From Pedobacter rhodius (GTDB lineage: Bacteria; Bacteroidota; Bacteroidia; Sphingobacteriales; Sphingobacteriaceae): a DNA stretch of 64,000 bases. The stretch is taken from the NCBI RefSeq assembly GCF_027213645.1, contig NZ_JAPWGL010000003.1, forward strand, positions 372,001 through 436,000, in the 5' to 3' direction. The notes under the pieces were generated by a model that was not told where the DNA came from, searched no databases, and saw only the letters and a list, made by a program, of their open reading frames with translations. Each line of letters begins with the position of its first letter. The stretch's first letter is position 1. Shown here one piece after another: positions 1-8,477 of this stretch. Both the position numbers and the translations under genes were made by a program.

Positions 1-1293
1 GACAGAACCATGGCCGCAATGAAAATGATGAATGATACTTCCGACCAGGTAATTGACGGTTTGGAAGCAGAATTAGACGCTTTAAAAACAAACGAGGAAC
101 CAACTGAAGCGGAACAATTTGCAGATTATAAATGGCTGTTTTCTCTGCTTCAGAATAAATTAAGTCCCGTTTTATTGGGTCGCTTAACCGATGAAACACA
201 AACCGATGCCTTTGAAACGGCAGATGAGTACCAAAATTACATTAATAGCAGCCTGCAGGAATTGAAGAAATATGCTGCAGAAAAAAGTGATCGCATTACG
301 AAGCAAGATATTGCGTCCATTGTTGCCTACAAAACAGGAATCCCGATGGGAAAACTGCAGGCCGGCGAAAAAGAAAAATTGCTGAACATGGAGCAATACT
401 TAAAGAAACGGGTGGTCGGCCAGGATCAGGCACTTAAAGCGGTGTCAGATGCCATATTAGAATCGCGCAGCGGATTAAACAAAAAAGGGCAGCCTATCGG
501 ATCCTTCTTTCTGTTAGGGCCTACTGGAACGGGTAAAACCGAACTTGCAAAATCAATTGCCGAATTTTTATTTAACGATGAAAAGGCTATGATTCGGTTT
601 GATATGTCTGAATTTAAGGAAGAACACAGCGCGGCATTGCTGTATGGTGCCCCTCCGGGTTACGTAGGCTATGAAGAGGGTGGTTTGCTGGTCAATAAAA
701 TAAGGCAGCAACCTTATTCGGTATTGCTGTTTGATGAAATTGAAAAAGCGCATCCTTCCGTTTTTGATACTTTCCTGCAGATTTTAGATGAAGGCCATAT
801 GCACGACCGTTTAGGAAAAGAGGGCGATTTCAGCAATTCCCTTATACTTTTTACCTCAAACATTGGCAGCGAATGGATTGCAGAACAGATTGGCAAAGGC
901 GTAATTCCGGCATCAAACCAACTGATGGAAGTAATGGCCGGGCATTTCCGCCCTGAATTTTTAGCCCGTATTTCGGAAATTGTTCCTTTTGCGCCGATTA
1001 ACGAAAGCAATGTGGTACGTATTTTCGAAATCCAGTTGAATAGCCTGGTAACCGCTTTAAACAAAATGGGCATAGGATTTGAAATCGCCGACGATGCAAA
1101 GAAAATGATTGCTTTGGATGGCTTTACACCCAAGTATGGCGCACGTCAGTTATCTGCAGTTATCAGGAACCTTTTACGCAGGCCGATTTCCAAATACATT
1201 ATTTCCGGTGAACTAAAAAAAGGATCAATAATCAAAGTAAGTAAGCATTCGGAAGAAGATAAACTGGAATGGACTATTATTCAGCCAGATTAA
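1..1293 (+). CDS. tssH: TssH/ClpV AAA+ ATPase, C-terminal part (5' end outside the window)
   Basis: This is the second half of a Clp/ClpV-type disaggregase. Such an ATPase disassembles the contracted TssB/TssC sheath of a type VI secretion system so its subunits can be reused. The reading frame is open from base 1, so the gene starts upstream. Counting from the first Met in the window (base 10), a coiled linker occupies about residues 1-130. The D2 AAA+ domain follows, with Walker A GPTGTGKT at 170-177 and Walker B LLFDE ending near 243. A GAPPGYVGYEEGG pore-loop stretch lies near residue 215. The C-terminal ClpB_D2-small-like region contains GARQL. Full-length ClpV proteins are about 850 residues, so roughly half is visible. 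The immediately following tssB and tssC support ClpV rather than housekeeping ClpB. Confidence 0.88.
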   Translation, partial: DRTMAAMKMMNDTSDQVIDGLEAELDALKTNEEPTEAEQFADYKWLFSLLQNKLSPVLLGRLTDETQTDAFETADEYQNYINSSLQELKKYAAEKSDRITKQDIASIVAYKTGIPMGKLQAGEKEKLLNMEQYLKKRVVGQDQALKAVSDAILESRSGLNKKGQPIGSFFLLGPTGTGKTELAKSIAEFLFNDEKAMIRFDMSEFKEEHSAALLYGAPPGYVGYEEGGLLVNKIRQQPYSVLLFDEIEKAHPSVFDTFLQILDEGHMHDRLGKEGDFSNSLILFTSNIGSEWIAEQIGKGVIPASNQLMEVMAGHFRPEFLARISEIVPFAPINESNVVRIFEIQLNSLVTALNKMGIGFEIADDAKKMIALDGFTPKYGARQLSAVIRNLLRRPISKYIISGELKKGSIIKVSKHSEEDKLEWTIIQPD

Positions 1294-1374
1294 CAACATT
1301 GGAACAAAAATTGAGTTAAAACGTTAACTAGTATATTATTAGATAAATTAATCTTACACCTAAATCGACAAACT

Positions 1375-1821
1375 ATGTTTAATTATGAAATTGGTGGTAA
1401 CGAACGAAAAATTGATACCTCAGAAGCTTTCGCAGAAATTGCCCATAACAAAACGCTTTTTGTACAAAAACTTACCGATAATGAACCCATCAAACCAGAA
1501 AAAGTAGAGGGTTTAAAAACGGTTAAAGATGTATTTGAACATTATAAACCGAATGTAAAAGTTGCATTTGAGAGACAAGATGGCTCTACAGTTGGTGAAA
1601 CCCTGAATTTCAACGATTTAGGAGACTTTGGGGTAAAAAGTATTATTAACCAGAGCAATTACCTTTCTGATGTGAATATTGAGCGTGAAATGTCGCTTAA
1701 TGTGATAAAACAATTAAAATCAAACAAAACTTTAAAAGCAACGCTTGATGATGAAGAAACCAAAACGGCCTTCATTAGTGCCTTAAAGAATTTTGTTGAT
1801 GAATTGGAGCAAAATAAATAA
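1375..1821 (+). CDS. tssB: TssB, small sheath subunit of T6SS
   Basis: TssB (VipA) pairs with TssC to build the contractile cytoplasmic sheath that drives the Hcp tube out of the cell. The 148-residue protein has the expected size. It carries the typical TssB pattern: an N-terminal beta region, a LNFNDLGDFG segment near residues 76-85 (the family's L.f.dl.DF motif), and a Lys/Glu-rich helical C-terminus that would be handed to the TssH N-domain. It lies 81 bp after tssH and 17 bp before tssC, consistent with one operon. Sequence style matches the Bacteroidota-specific T6SS (subtype iii). Confidence 0.88.
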   Translation: MFNYEIGGNERKIDTSEAFAEIAHNKTLFVQKLTDNEPIKPEKVEGLKTVKDVFEHYKPNVKVAFERQDGSTVGETLNFNDLGDFGVKSIINQSNYLSDVNIEREMSLNVIKQLKSNKTLKATLDDEETKTAFISALKNFVDELEQNK

Positions 1822-1838
1822 TCTAAACGCCAGGAAAC

Positions 1839-3227
1839 ATGTCAAATCCTCAAGAATTAAAAACAGACCATAATACAGCCCAAGCCGGTTTTAAACCTGC
1901 TGAAGGTAAAGCAACCGAAAAAACAGCTCTTAAAGATAATTTAGAAAAACTGGCAAGAGTTGGCGGTTTCGATTTATTAGAAGCTACTGTTGATGGGCTT
2001 CAAAATTTAAACCCGGAAAGAAAAGCCAGGAAACAGATTTTTTTAACCGGTGATGAAAAGAAGAAAGAACGCGAAGAACTAAAAAAGAAAATTCAGCTTT
2101 GGATCGATGTGCTTGAATCTTCTAATTCTGTGGCCGATATGGTTGCAAAAAGTACTGAAAAACTAAATGCAGCTGAAGAAAACCTGAATAAAAATATTGG
2201 AACTGCATTAGAAAGTACAAGAGAACTGGAGCAGGCTTACCGTTCAGTACATTTATTCTATAAAAATACCGAATCTGATAAACTTAAAAATGTGGTGCTG
2301 TTAAATGCCTCTATGGATCAGATTAAAGATTTGGATAATCCACGGTTTATTGAATATGTAGATGATGAATTAAAGCAGAATTATGATCGCCTTGATTTGC
2401 GCAAAAACTATTCATTAATGGTTATACCCGGCTACATGGGTTCTAATAAAGTATTAGAGCGTTGGGGAAAAATAGCCCACAATAACAAAGCCATGCTGGT
2501 AACGGATTTTGCCGATTTGGATCAGCCTGATGATGTACTGGATTTATTTACTGCTGCAAATTTTACCGGTGGTGATGCATTCAGATCCAATGTAATTATG
2601 ACTTGTAACTGGTTGGTTGGCCGTGGAAAAGTTGCTGAAGTTGGCGAAGAAGATGATCTTACTGTGCCCGGATCGGCTGCTTTAGCAGGTAAAATGTACT
2701 ATACCTTAATGTCGCAGGTTACGGCCGGTAAAAAACATGGCGCAATCAACGAAGTAGATGGTGTGAAATTCGACCTTAAGAAAAGCGAAATCTCTCATCT
2801 GGAAAGGGTCGGTTTAGTGCCAATGGTAAATGAATATGGAAAAGTAATGGCGTTCTCAGCAAAAACTTTATTCAATGGTGATAACATTGGCCTGCAAACC
2901 TATTCAGTAGTACGCGTATTCGACTACATCACTAAAGTATTATTCGATTTCTTAAACAGAAGGGCATTCGAAAACTGGACGTCCAAAACAGAACAGGATT
3001 TACGTGGCCAGATTGTTAAATTTTTGGATGGTATACAAGGTGCAGACCGCTTAATTGAAAGATTTAAGATTATGCGGTTTGAACGGGATGAACTTCAGAA
3101 AGACAGGATTCATTTGGATATTCACATCACGCCTTATTTTCCGGCCAAAAGTTTTGTTGTAAAGTTAGACGGACATAAAGGTGAAGACGAAAATACAACC
3201 TGGAATACAGAATATAATCAGCAATAG
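1839..3227 (+). CDS. tssC: TssC, large sheath subunit of T6SS (Bacteroidota type)
   Basis: TssC (VipB) forms the outer layer of the contractile sheath together with TssB. The protein has 462 residues, close to the family size. Residues 20-110 are charged and helical. The sheath core follows, with segments such as YDRLDLRKNYSLMVIPGYMGSNK, and the C-terminal region contains the conserved run about mixed beta strands (RIHLDIHITPYFPAKSFVVKL). This matches the divergent Bacteroidota TssC family rather than the proteobacterial one. The gene sits directly after tssB and is followed by a clear rho-independent terminator, so tssH-tssB-tssC end one transcription unit here. Confidence 0.88.
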   Translation: MSNPQELKTDHNTAQAGFKPAEGKATEKTALKDNLEKLARVGGFDLLEATVDGLQNLNPERKARKQIFLTGDEKKKEREELKKKIQLWIDVLESSNSVADMVAKSTEKLNAAEENLNKNIGTALESTRELEQAYRSVHLFYKNTESDKLKNVVLLNASMDQIKDLDNPRFIEYVDDELKQNYDRLDLRKNYSLMVIPGYMGSNKVLERWGKIAHNNKAMLVTDFADLDQPDDVLDLFTAANFTGGDAFRSNVIMTCNWLVGRGKVAEVGEEDDLTVPGSAALAGKMYYTLMSQVTAGKKHGAINEVDGVKFDLKKSEISHLERVGLVPMVNEYGKVMAFSAKTLFNGDNIGLQTYSVVRVFDYITKVLFDFLNRRAFENWTSKTEQDLRGQIVKFLDGIQGADRLIERFKIMRFERDELQKDRIHLDIHITPYFPAKSFVVKLDGHKGEDENTTWNTEYNQQ

Positions 3228-3246
3228 ATTTTTGATAATTGAAAAT

Positions 3247-3276
3247 AAAAACCCAACCTGAGCGTTGGGTTTTTTT
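3247..3276 (+). terminator. Rho-independent terminator after tssC
   Basis: A 7-bp GC-containing stem (ACCCAAC at 3251-3257 pairing with GTTGGGT at 3264-3270) has a six-base loop, is extended by A/T pairs and ends in a T run. It lies 20 bp after the tssC stop codon. Confidence 0.85.
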
Positions 3277-3351
3277 ATGGAATATGCAGCAGACTTAACA
3301 AATTCTTTATAATTTTGTAATGCATCGACCAGATCAGATTAATCAAAAAAA

Positions 3352-3924
3352 ATGAAGCAAGTACTTATCCTGAACGGGGATATTGAAAAAAACGCATCTA
3401 CAAATTTCCTGATTAATGCTTATAGGCAAGGTGCAGAAGGTGTTGGCGCGACAGTCAGGGAACTGGCCATCATTGATCTTATATTTAACTCTAACAAGCT
3501 GTTTAATAACAGGCAGATTGCAGAATTAGAGCCTGATTTACAGAGGGCTTTAACGGCAATCAGGCAAAGTAACCATGTAGTACTTTTTTGCCCGGTATAC
3601 GTAGATCACATCCCAACTAAGATTAAAGGCTTTTTCGACCGTTTGTTCATGCCCGATCAGATTTTTACAACGCAACAACAACATGTCAATAATAATTTTA
3701 GTGGCCGATCGGCACGAATTGTTTCGATTTTAGATGAGGCGACTTTTAAAGAATGGAAAGCGAATAAAAAAACCACCTATCTTTCTATTAAAAAAGCAGT
3801 TTTTGAAAAATGCCGGATGAGTCCGGTACTTACAAATACCATTGGTGAACTACATTCTCTGGAAAATCATTACAGCCAGAAATGGCTTACGAAAATGGAG
3901 AAATTCGGTTCACAATTAATATAA
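3352..3924 (+). CDS. Flavodoxin-like NAD(P)H:quinone/FMN oxidoreductase
   Basis: This 190-residue protein has the flavodoxin-like fold of NAD(P)H dehydrogenase (quinone) and FMN reductase families. An N-terminal beta strand (VLILNGD) is followed by a loop with Asn/Ser/Thr residues that would hold the FMN phosphate. A central segment near residues 85-105 (VVLFCPVYVDHIPTKIKGFFDRLF) corresponds to the family signature P.y....P..lKgffDR. The likely role is two-electron reduction of quinones or other substrates in the cytosol, but the substrate is unknown. It has its own upstream region after the tssC terminator and lies between sheath and Hcp genes. Nothing links it to secretion, so it may be an insertion into the locus. 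Confidence 0.7.
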   Translation: MKQVLILNGDIEKNASTNFLINAYRQGAEGVGATVRELAIIDLIFNSNKLFNNRQIAELEPDLQRALTAIRQSNHVVLFCPVYVDHIPTKIKGFFDRLFMPDQIFTTQQQHVNNNFSGRSARIVSILDEATFKEWKANKKTTYLSIKKAVFEKCRMSPVLTNTIGELHSLENHYSQKWLTKMEKFGSQLI

Positions 3925-4249
3925 AATTTGGCCATTAACGGATTATCAATATTAATGATGCCCTAAAAAGCTACAAACTGTAGAGAATCGCTACACTTTT
4001 GTAGTTTGTTTTTTAGTACAACTGTCTGTCTTATTGTCAAACCAGGTAATAACTTTTCAACATTTTTTACACAATTGCGGCCTCAATACTTAACCGCAGG
4101 CGCATTTTTCTTATACAATTAGATTTAAGATTCCATTATACGCTCTATATGAGTGCGATATGGATAATTATTGGCTTGATATTTGGTCCCGTGATAATGT
4201 AGCGGATGCTATAAATAAATCAATTTATTCACCTTTAAATTTTAAAACT
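3925..4249. other. Intergenic region before hcp1
   Basis: These 325 bases hold no convincing gene. Near 3965-4015 there is an imperfect hairpin (CAAACTGTAG around to CTACA and TAGTTTG) followed by a T-rich run, which could terminate the oxidoreductase transcript. The remainder should contain the hcp promoter. An in-frame extension of hcp1 back to 4160 exists but is unlikely to be translated. Confidence 0.4.
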
Positions 4250-4645
4250 ATGGCTTTCAAAGCTAGATTAAATTTTTCGGGCAAGGAGTACGATGTGCTC
4301 AATTGCGCCTATGCGTTAAACCGTGATGTAGATGCTAAAGGAAGACCCTCTTCCGGAGTTTACGGCGGTACCATCGACATTGAGATCGAATCTACCGAAG
4401 ACACCTCAATTATCGAGGCGATGGTAAACAACCAGTACAAACCAATTACAGGAACCCTTCTGATTAAGAAAACAGAGGAAGATGCCAAAATGAAAGAAGT
4501 TAACTTCGAAGATGGCTACATTGTTAAATATTCCGAAGGGATAAACATTGTGGGCGATCATCCGATGACACTCAAATTCCAGATTTCGGCCAGAAAGCTT
4601 AAATTAGGAAATGCTGAGCATCTTAACGATTGGCCTAAAGCCTAA
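4250..4645 (+). CDS. tssD: Hcp/TssD tube protein, copy 1
   Basis: Hcp forms the hexameric rings of the inner T6SS tube and may also chaperone small effectors. The call rests on the Bacteroidota TssD pattern: an N-terminal MAFKARLN strand, RDVDAKGRPSSGVYGGT near residues 26-42, a DxxxIEAMVNNQYKP segment and the C-terminal LKLGNAEHLNDWPKA. I chose ATG at 4250 rather than the in-frame ATG at 4160. It gives 131 residues, exactly the length of the second copy, and the two proteins then align from the first residue. The 30 extra residues of the longer form have no counterpart in copy 2. Confidence 0.85.
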   Translation: MAFKARLNFSGKEYDVLNCAYALNRDVDAKGRPSSGVYGGTIDIEIESTEDTSIIEAMVNNQYKPITGTLLIKKTEEDAKMKEVNFEDGYIVKYSEGINIVGDHPMTLKFQISARKLKLGNAEHLNDWPKA

Positions 4646-4678
4646 ATTGAGGTTAGTGGTTTAGAGGTTAGCATATAA

Positions 4679-4723
4679 GTTACGCTATGCGCTTCGCACC
4701 GCGCCAAACGCTCATCGCATAAC
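4679..4723. repeat. GC-rich imperfect inverted repeat between hcp copies
   Basis: The sequence starting GTTACGCTATGCGC at 4679 is answered on the other strand by GTTATGCGATGAGCG ending at 4723. It is clearly richer in GC than its surroundings. It may be a REP-like element or a remnant of one. No coding sequence overlaps it. Confidence 0.4.
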
Positions 4724-4753
4724 ATTTTTCGAAAACATTAAAAAGAAATTACA

Positions 4754-5149
4754 ATGGCATTTAAAACCCGTTTAAACTTAGGCGCAAAAGAATTTGATGT
4801 CCTACAGTGCAGCTTTTCGCTGAATAGAGATGTAGACGCAAAAGGTCGTCCTTCATCAGGTGTATATGGTGGTACCATCCACATCGAAATCGAATCTACA
4901 GAAGATACTTCAGTAATCGAATCAATGGTGAATAACCAGTATAAGCCCTTATCAGGAACATTAGTGTTCAAAAAAGGCGAAGAAGATGCAAAAATGAAAG
5001 AACTGTCTTTTGAAGATGGTTACATCATCCAGTATAATGAAGGTATTGCCGTAAACGACAATACACCTATGACCTTAAGTTTTGTCGTATCTGCACGTAA
5101 GCTGAAGCTTGGAAATGCAGAACATGAAAATGACTGGCCGAAGGCTTAA
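4754..5149 (+). CDS. tssD: Hcp/TssD tube protein, copy 2
   Basis: This second 131-residue Hcp aligns with copy 1 end to end without gaps, with most residues identical (for example RDVDAKGRPSSGVYGGT and LKLGNAEH.NDWPKA). Differences cluster in surface-like positions such as residues 10-20 and 95-115. It would polymerise into the secreted tube, alone or mixed with copy 1. Tandem hcp genes may allow tubes with different cargo preference, but that is inference. A terminator directly follows, so the two hcp genes form a unit separate from the effector genes downstream. Confidence 0.88.
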   Translation: MAFKTRLNLGAKEFDVLQCSFSLNRDVDAKGRPSSGVYGGTIHIEIESTEDTSVIESMVNNQYKPLSGTLVFKKGEEDAKMKELSFEDGYIIQYNEGIAVNDNTPMTLSFVVSARKLKLGNAEHENDWPKA

Positions 5150-5170
5150 TTATATTATAAATATGATTTT

Positions 5171-5204
5171 AAAAGGGGCTTTTGAACAAATAAGCCCCTT
5201 TATT
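5171..5204 (+). terminator. Rho-independent terminator after hcp2
   Basis: A ten-base stem (AAAGGGGCTT at 5172-5181 with AAGCCCCTTT at 5192-5201) encloses a ten-base loop and is followed by an A/T-rich tail. Confidence 0.8.
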
Positions 5205-5267
5205 TACATATCGTAAATTTTATAAATGTGTTTCAGTTGATTTGAAGTTTCGATTTGCCTTATACCT

Positions 5268-6104
5268 ATGAAAAAGAAAAAAAAAATCAATCCGGCAATT
5301 AAACAAAAAGCAAAACCGGTGGTAAAGCCTTCGCAACCTACCGACTTAGAATATATCAAATTGTTTAATGATTGTGTAATCGATACTACTAAAATTGGCG
5401 ACATTGATAAAGTTATAGATGATAATGTAGTTGCAAACAAGTCCGTTTATTCCAAAATCTCTGATGCCGTTGCAGGCAAGGTAAACCTGAATCCGCCTGT
5501 AAATTTCTTTTCATTTACGCCAAATCTTTCGGGTGCGCAAAATGATTTTTTCAATTTGAAATCACCTGTGGAGAGCGATTTACTTTCAATGGGTTTTACA
5601 AAAAGCCCGTTTCAGTTTAAAAACCCGTTCGATACGGCATTTATAAATTTCGGTAGCGGCTCATCTAACATACCCTGGTATTTCATTGCCTGTGCCCATT
5701 ATTTAGAATGCAGCTTTAGCTTTAATAAACACTTGCACAATGGTGATCCGTTAACAAATTACACGGTAAGGGTACCCGCCAACAGGCCAAAAGTTGGCCA
5801 TGAGCCACCATTTACCTTTGAAGAGAGTGCTGTAGACGCCTTAAAGCTGATGAAATTTGATCAAATTCAAAACTGGAATCTGCCAACTATTTTAAGAAAA
5901 CTGGAAGCTTATAATGGTTTCGGCTACTATAAATACCACAGTATTAACTCTCCTTATTTATGGAGTTATTCCAACCATTATACAAAAGGTAAGTATGTGG
6001 CCGATGGTAAATTTGATGCCGAAGCAATATCAAAGCAACTGGGTTCTGCGGTAATTTTAAAAAGAATGGAGGAAAGGGCCTTAATTGGTATACCAAGACA
6101 TTAA
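5268..6104 (+). CDS. Lysozyme-like peptidoglycan hydrolase, candidate T6SS effector
   Basis: The C-terminal half (about residues 125-270) matches a lysozyme-like family. It contains WYFIACAHYLE near 137-147, HLHNGDPLT at 155-163, a TVRVPANRP segment, FEESAVDAL and, further on, KLEAYNGFGYYKY, INSPYLWSYSNHY and GKYVADGKFDAEAISKQ. The Glu of the HYLE motif (E147) is the likely catalytic acid, by analogy with the family. The first 120 residues are Lys/Pro-rich and then low in similarity to anything I know, with no signal peptide. That fits delivery by T6SS rather than export by Sec. The next gene is a lipoprotein starting 2 bp later, as expected for a periplasmic immunity partner, and vgrG follows. 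I infer cell-wall degradation in the periplasm of a rival cell. Confidence 0.72.
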   Translation: MKKKKKINPAIKQKAKPVVKPSQPTDLEYIKLFNDCVIDTTKIGDIDKVIDDNVVANKSVYSKISDAVAGKVNLNPPVNFFSFTPNLSGAQNDFFNLKSPVESDLLSMGFTKSPFQFKNPFDTAFINFGSGSSNIPWYFIACAHYLECSFSFNKHLHNGDPLTNYTVRVPANRPKVGHEPPFTFEESAVDALKLMKFDQIQNWNLPTILRKLEAYNGFGYYKYHSINSPYLWSYSNHYTKGKYVADGKFDAEAISKQLGSAVILKRMEERALIGIPRH

Positions 6105-6106
6105 GC

Positions 6107-6685
6107 ATGAAAAAATTAACGATCATATTACTCCTGTTTTGTGCACCGACATTGGTTTCGGGCTGCAAACAACATACGCCTAAAAGTAAAGAACAATCGA
6201 TACAACCGGAAACAAAAAAAATTGAAGCGAACACCCCTGCAGATGATGAAAAAGATTTCAGGGCTGTCTTTAAATCTTTTCAGAAAGAAGTAGCCGCGAA
6301 AAACAGCAAATTAATTCAAAAATTAATGCATTTTCCATTTTACACCAGTCAACAACAGTTGCAAAATGGTGAAGTTGGTAGCCTCGCAGACCCTGTTACA
6401 GCAACTGAATTTGATCAATACAGTAAGGCTATCTACCATACTGAAGTAGTGAAACTGCTTCCAAAATCAACCGAAGAAAATTTATCAGAGATTGATGATA
6501 AAACGACCGAACCGTATTATCAATCCATAAAAAAAATAACCGAACCAAAAAGTAAACTGTATGAAGTTTACATACAATACCCCGAAAGCAATACGCAGGC
6601 AGAAAGTTACTTCGCCTTTGTTTTTGGCAAAATAAATGGAAAATACAAAGCCGTGGCTTACTATGCTAAATGGCCGGTAAAATAA
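6107..6685 (+). CDS. Lipoprotein, candidate immunity protein to the lysozyme-like effector
   Basis: The 192-residue product begins with a lipoprotein signal (MKKLTIILLLFCAPTLVSGC). Lipobox VSGC puts the acylated Cys at position 20. A Lys/Glu-rich linker follows and then a roughly 140-residue globular region with Tyr-rich strands (FAFVFGKINGKYKAVAYYAKW at the end). I recognise no family. Its start lies two bases after the stop codon of the lysozyme-like gene and six bases before vgrG. A membrane-anchored periplasmic protein next to a cell-wall hydrolase is the usual layout of a T6SS effector/immunity pair. The immunity role is inferred only from position and localisation. Confidence 0.6.
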   Translation: MKKLTIILLLFCAPTLVSGCKQHTPKSKEQSIQPETKKIEANTPADDEKDFRAVFKSFQKEVAAKNSKLIQKLMHFPFYTSQQQLQNGEVGSLADPVTATEFDQYSKAIYHTEVVKLLPKSTEENLSEIDDKTTEPYYQSIKKITEPKSKLYEVYIQYPESNTQAESYFAFVFGKINGKYKAVAYYAKWPVK

Positions 6686-6691
6686 TGCCTT

Positions 6692-8473
6692 ATGGAAAAA
6701 AAGCTCATTTCAGAAATTAATATAGAAGGTAAAGCAATTACGCACTTTTCCTCTTTTACTTTGCAACAACAATTTAACGAGCACCATTATTTCGAATTGC
6801 GGTTTAATCACGATCAAATGGGTGCTCCAGGGCTAATCACGCTTGATGACAGCCGTGATTTTGTAGGCAAAACGCTTACCGCATCATTCGGACATTCGCC
6901 AGAACAATTACAAAACTTTTCCGGTTTGGTAACCAGGGTAGAATTGGCTCAAAGTCATGGTTACCATGGCGTACTGATTGTAAGTGGCTACAGTCCAACC
7001 ATTTTGATAGATCGCGGACCCGATTTAGGATCTTATCTGGATAAAAGTTTGAATGATATTGTAAAATTAGCGACCAGGGATACACCAGCCAACGATCTAA
7101 AAATTGTGGCTAATGCTGCCCGTACGGCGCCTATCGATTATTTGATCCAATACCGGGAAAGCGATTTTGATTTCCTTAACCGCCTGTCTGGAGAATACCA
7201 CGAATGGTTTTATTACGATGGTGAGCAGCTGAACTTTGGTAAACCAGAAGAGCAAAAGCAAGTAGGATTGTTTTATGGCAGGGATGTGCACAACCTCCAG
7301 TATTCAATGGGTGTGGCGCCAATTAAGAATAAACGCTTCGCCTACAATCCCAAACAAGATGAAATGTTGCTAAGCGAAAGCACAGGAAAAGCTGCTGATA
7401 GCCATCCTGATTTGGCGCATGCGGTTAAGGCCTCCAATTCCATCTATAGCAAAATATTTAACCAGCCATCAATGATACGTGTTGATAGCAATAGCGACAT
7501 TAAAACCCACGTAGAAAATGAAGAAAAGGCGAACATCAGCGAGTTGCTGAAAATAAATGCAAGTGGCGATAACGCACAATTAGCCATTGGCAGCATCGCG
7601 GAAGTAACGATGAGCCTGCGCAAAGAACTGGCTTTTTCTACCGAAAACCTGGGTAAATTTTTGATCACCAATATTTACCATAATATCGATGGAACAGGTA
7701 AATACCATAACACATTTGAAGGCCTTATGGCCACAACAGAACGTTTACTGGTAAAGAATTATGAGAAGCCTTATCCGGATATGCAATTGGCTGATGTGAT
7801 AGACAATGCCGATCCACAAGGACAGGGTAGAATTAAAGTAAAATTTAAATGGGAATGCCAGAATAATGATGTTACGGAATGGTTAAGGGTAATTACACCA
7901 GATGCCGGAAGTAGTGATAAGGTGAATAAAAACAGGGGTTTTGTTTTTATTCCAGAAATCGGAGACCAGGTTGCTGTAACTTTTGAAGAAGGTAATGTGG
8001 CACGTCCGATTGTTTTAGGATCAGTTTTTCATGGCAAAAATGGAAGCGGCGGCAGTGCAAGCAATAACCATAAAAGCTTAACTTCTAAAAGTGGGCATAC
8101 CGTTCAACTTCAAGACGATGGCGGCATTACCATCAGAGATAAAACCGGCGGCAACCACATCATTGTGGATGGACAAAACAAAATTACGGTAACTTCAACA
8201 CAAACAGTGGTTTTAACCAATGGATCGTCTTCGATCACTTTGGAAAAAGATCAAATTACCATTCATGCCGATAAAATTGAGATTGCTCAGAAAGATGGGG
8301 CAAAATCAAGCAAAATTGACATCAATGGTACGGCGACCAATGTTAATACCCAGGATATGAAAATTACATCCGACACAAATGTGATTACAGGCTCAAGTAA
8401 TACCATTACAGGTACTAACCATGTTACCGGAGGAAATACCAAAATTGACGGTGGTGATGTCTTTATAAATTAG
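6692..8473 (+). CDS. vgrG: VgrG/TssI spike protein
   Basis: VgrG trimers cap the Hcp tube and puncture the target cell, carrying effectors attached directly or through PAAR proteins. This 593-residue protein has the expected layout. A phage gpD-like N-terminal half contains SDFDFLNRLSGEYHEWFYYDG near 155-177, a hallmark of the family. A gp5-type OB-fold follows around 360-450 (RIKVKFKWE, GDQVAVTFEEGNVARPIVLGSVFHG). A repetitive C-terminal beta-prism made of short Ile/Thr/Asn-rich turns ends in GGNTKIDGGDVFIN. There is no extra C-terminal effector domain, so cargo must attach via the neighbouring genes. It is tightly packed with the genes before (6 bp) and after (4 bp). Confidence 0.92.
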   Translation: MEKKLISEINIEGKAITHFSSFTLQQQFNEHHYFELRFNHDQMGAPGLITLDDSRDFVGKTLTASFGHSPEQLQNFSGLVTRVELAQSHGYHGVLIVSGYSPTILIDRGPDLGSYLDKSLNDIVKLATRDTPANDLKIVANAARTAPIDYLIQYRESDFDFLNRLSGEYHEWFYYDGEQLNFGKPEEQKQVGLFYGRDVHNLQYSMGVAPIKNKRFAYNPKQDEMLLSESTGKAADSHPDLAHAVKASNSIYSKIFNQPSMIRVDSNSDIKTHVENEEKANISELLKINASGDNAQLAIGSIAEVTMSLRKELAFSTENLGKFLITNIYHNIDGTGKYHNTFEGLMATTERLLVKNYEKPYPDMQLADVIDNADPQGQGRIKVKFKWECQNNDVTEWLRVITPDAGSSDKVNKNRGFVFIPEIGDQVAVTFEEGNVARPIVLGSVFHGKNGSGGSASNNHKSLTSKSGHTVQLQDDGGITIRDKTGGNHIIVDGQNKITVTSTQTVVLTNGSSSITLEKDQITIHADKIEIAQKDGAKSSKIDINGTATNVNTQDMKITSDTNVITGSSNTITGTNHVTGGNTKIDGGDVFIN

Positions 8474-8477
8474 TTTT

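Noticed and set aside
714..1133. Minus-strand open frame of 139 codons inside tssH
   Set aside because: It mirrors the conserved AAA+ domain and shows no protein-like pattern or start context.
10..1293. Housekeeping ClpB instead of TssH
   Set aside because: The D2 domain alone cannot separate them, but the following tssB and tssC make ClpV far more likely.
4160..4249. In-frame extension of hcp1 by 30 residues
   Set aside because: The second hcp copy begins at the residue matching ATG 4250 and the extension has no similarity to Hcp proteins.
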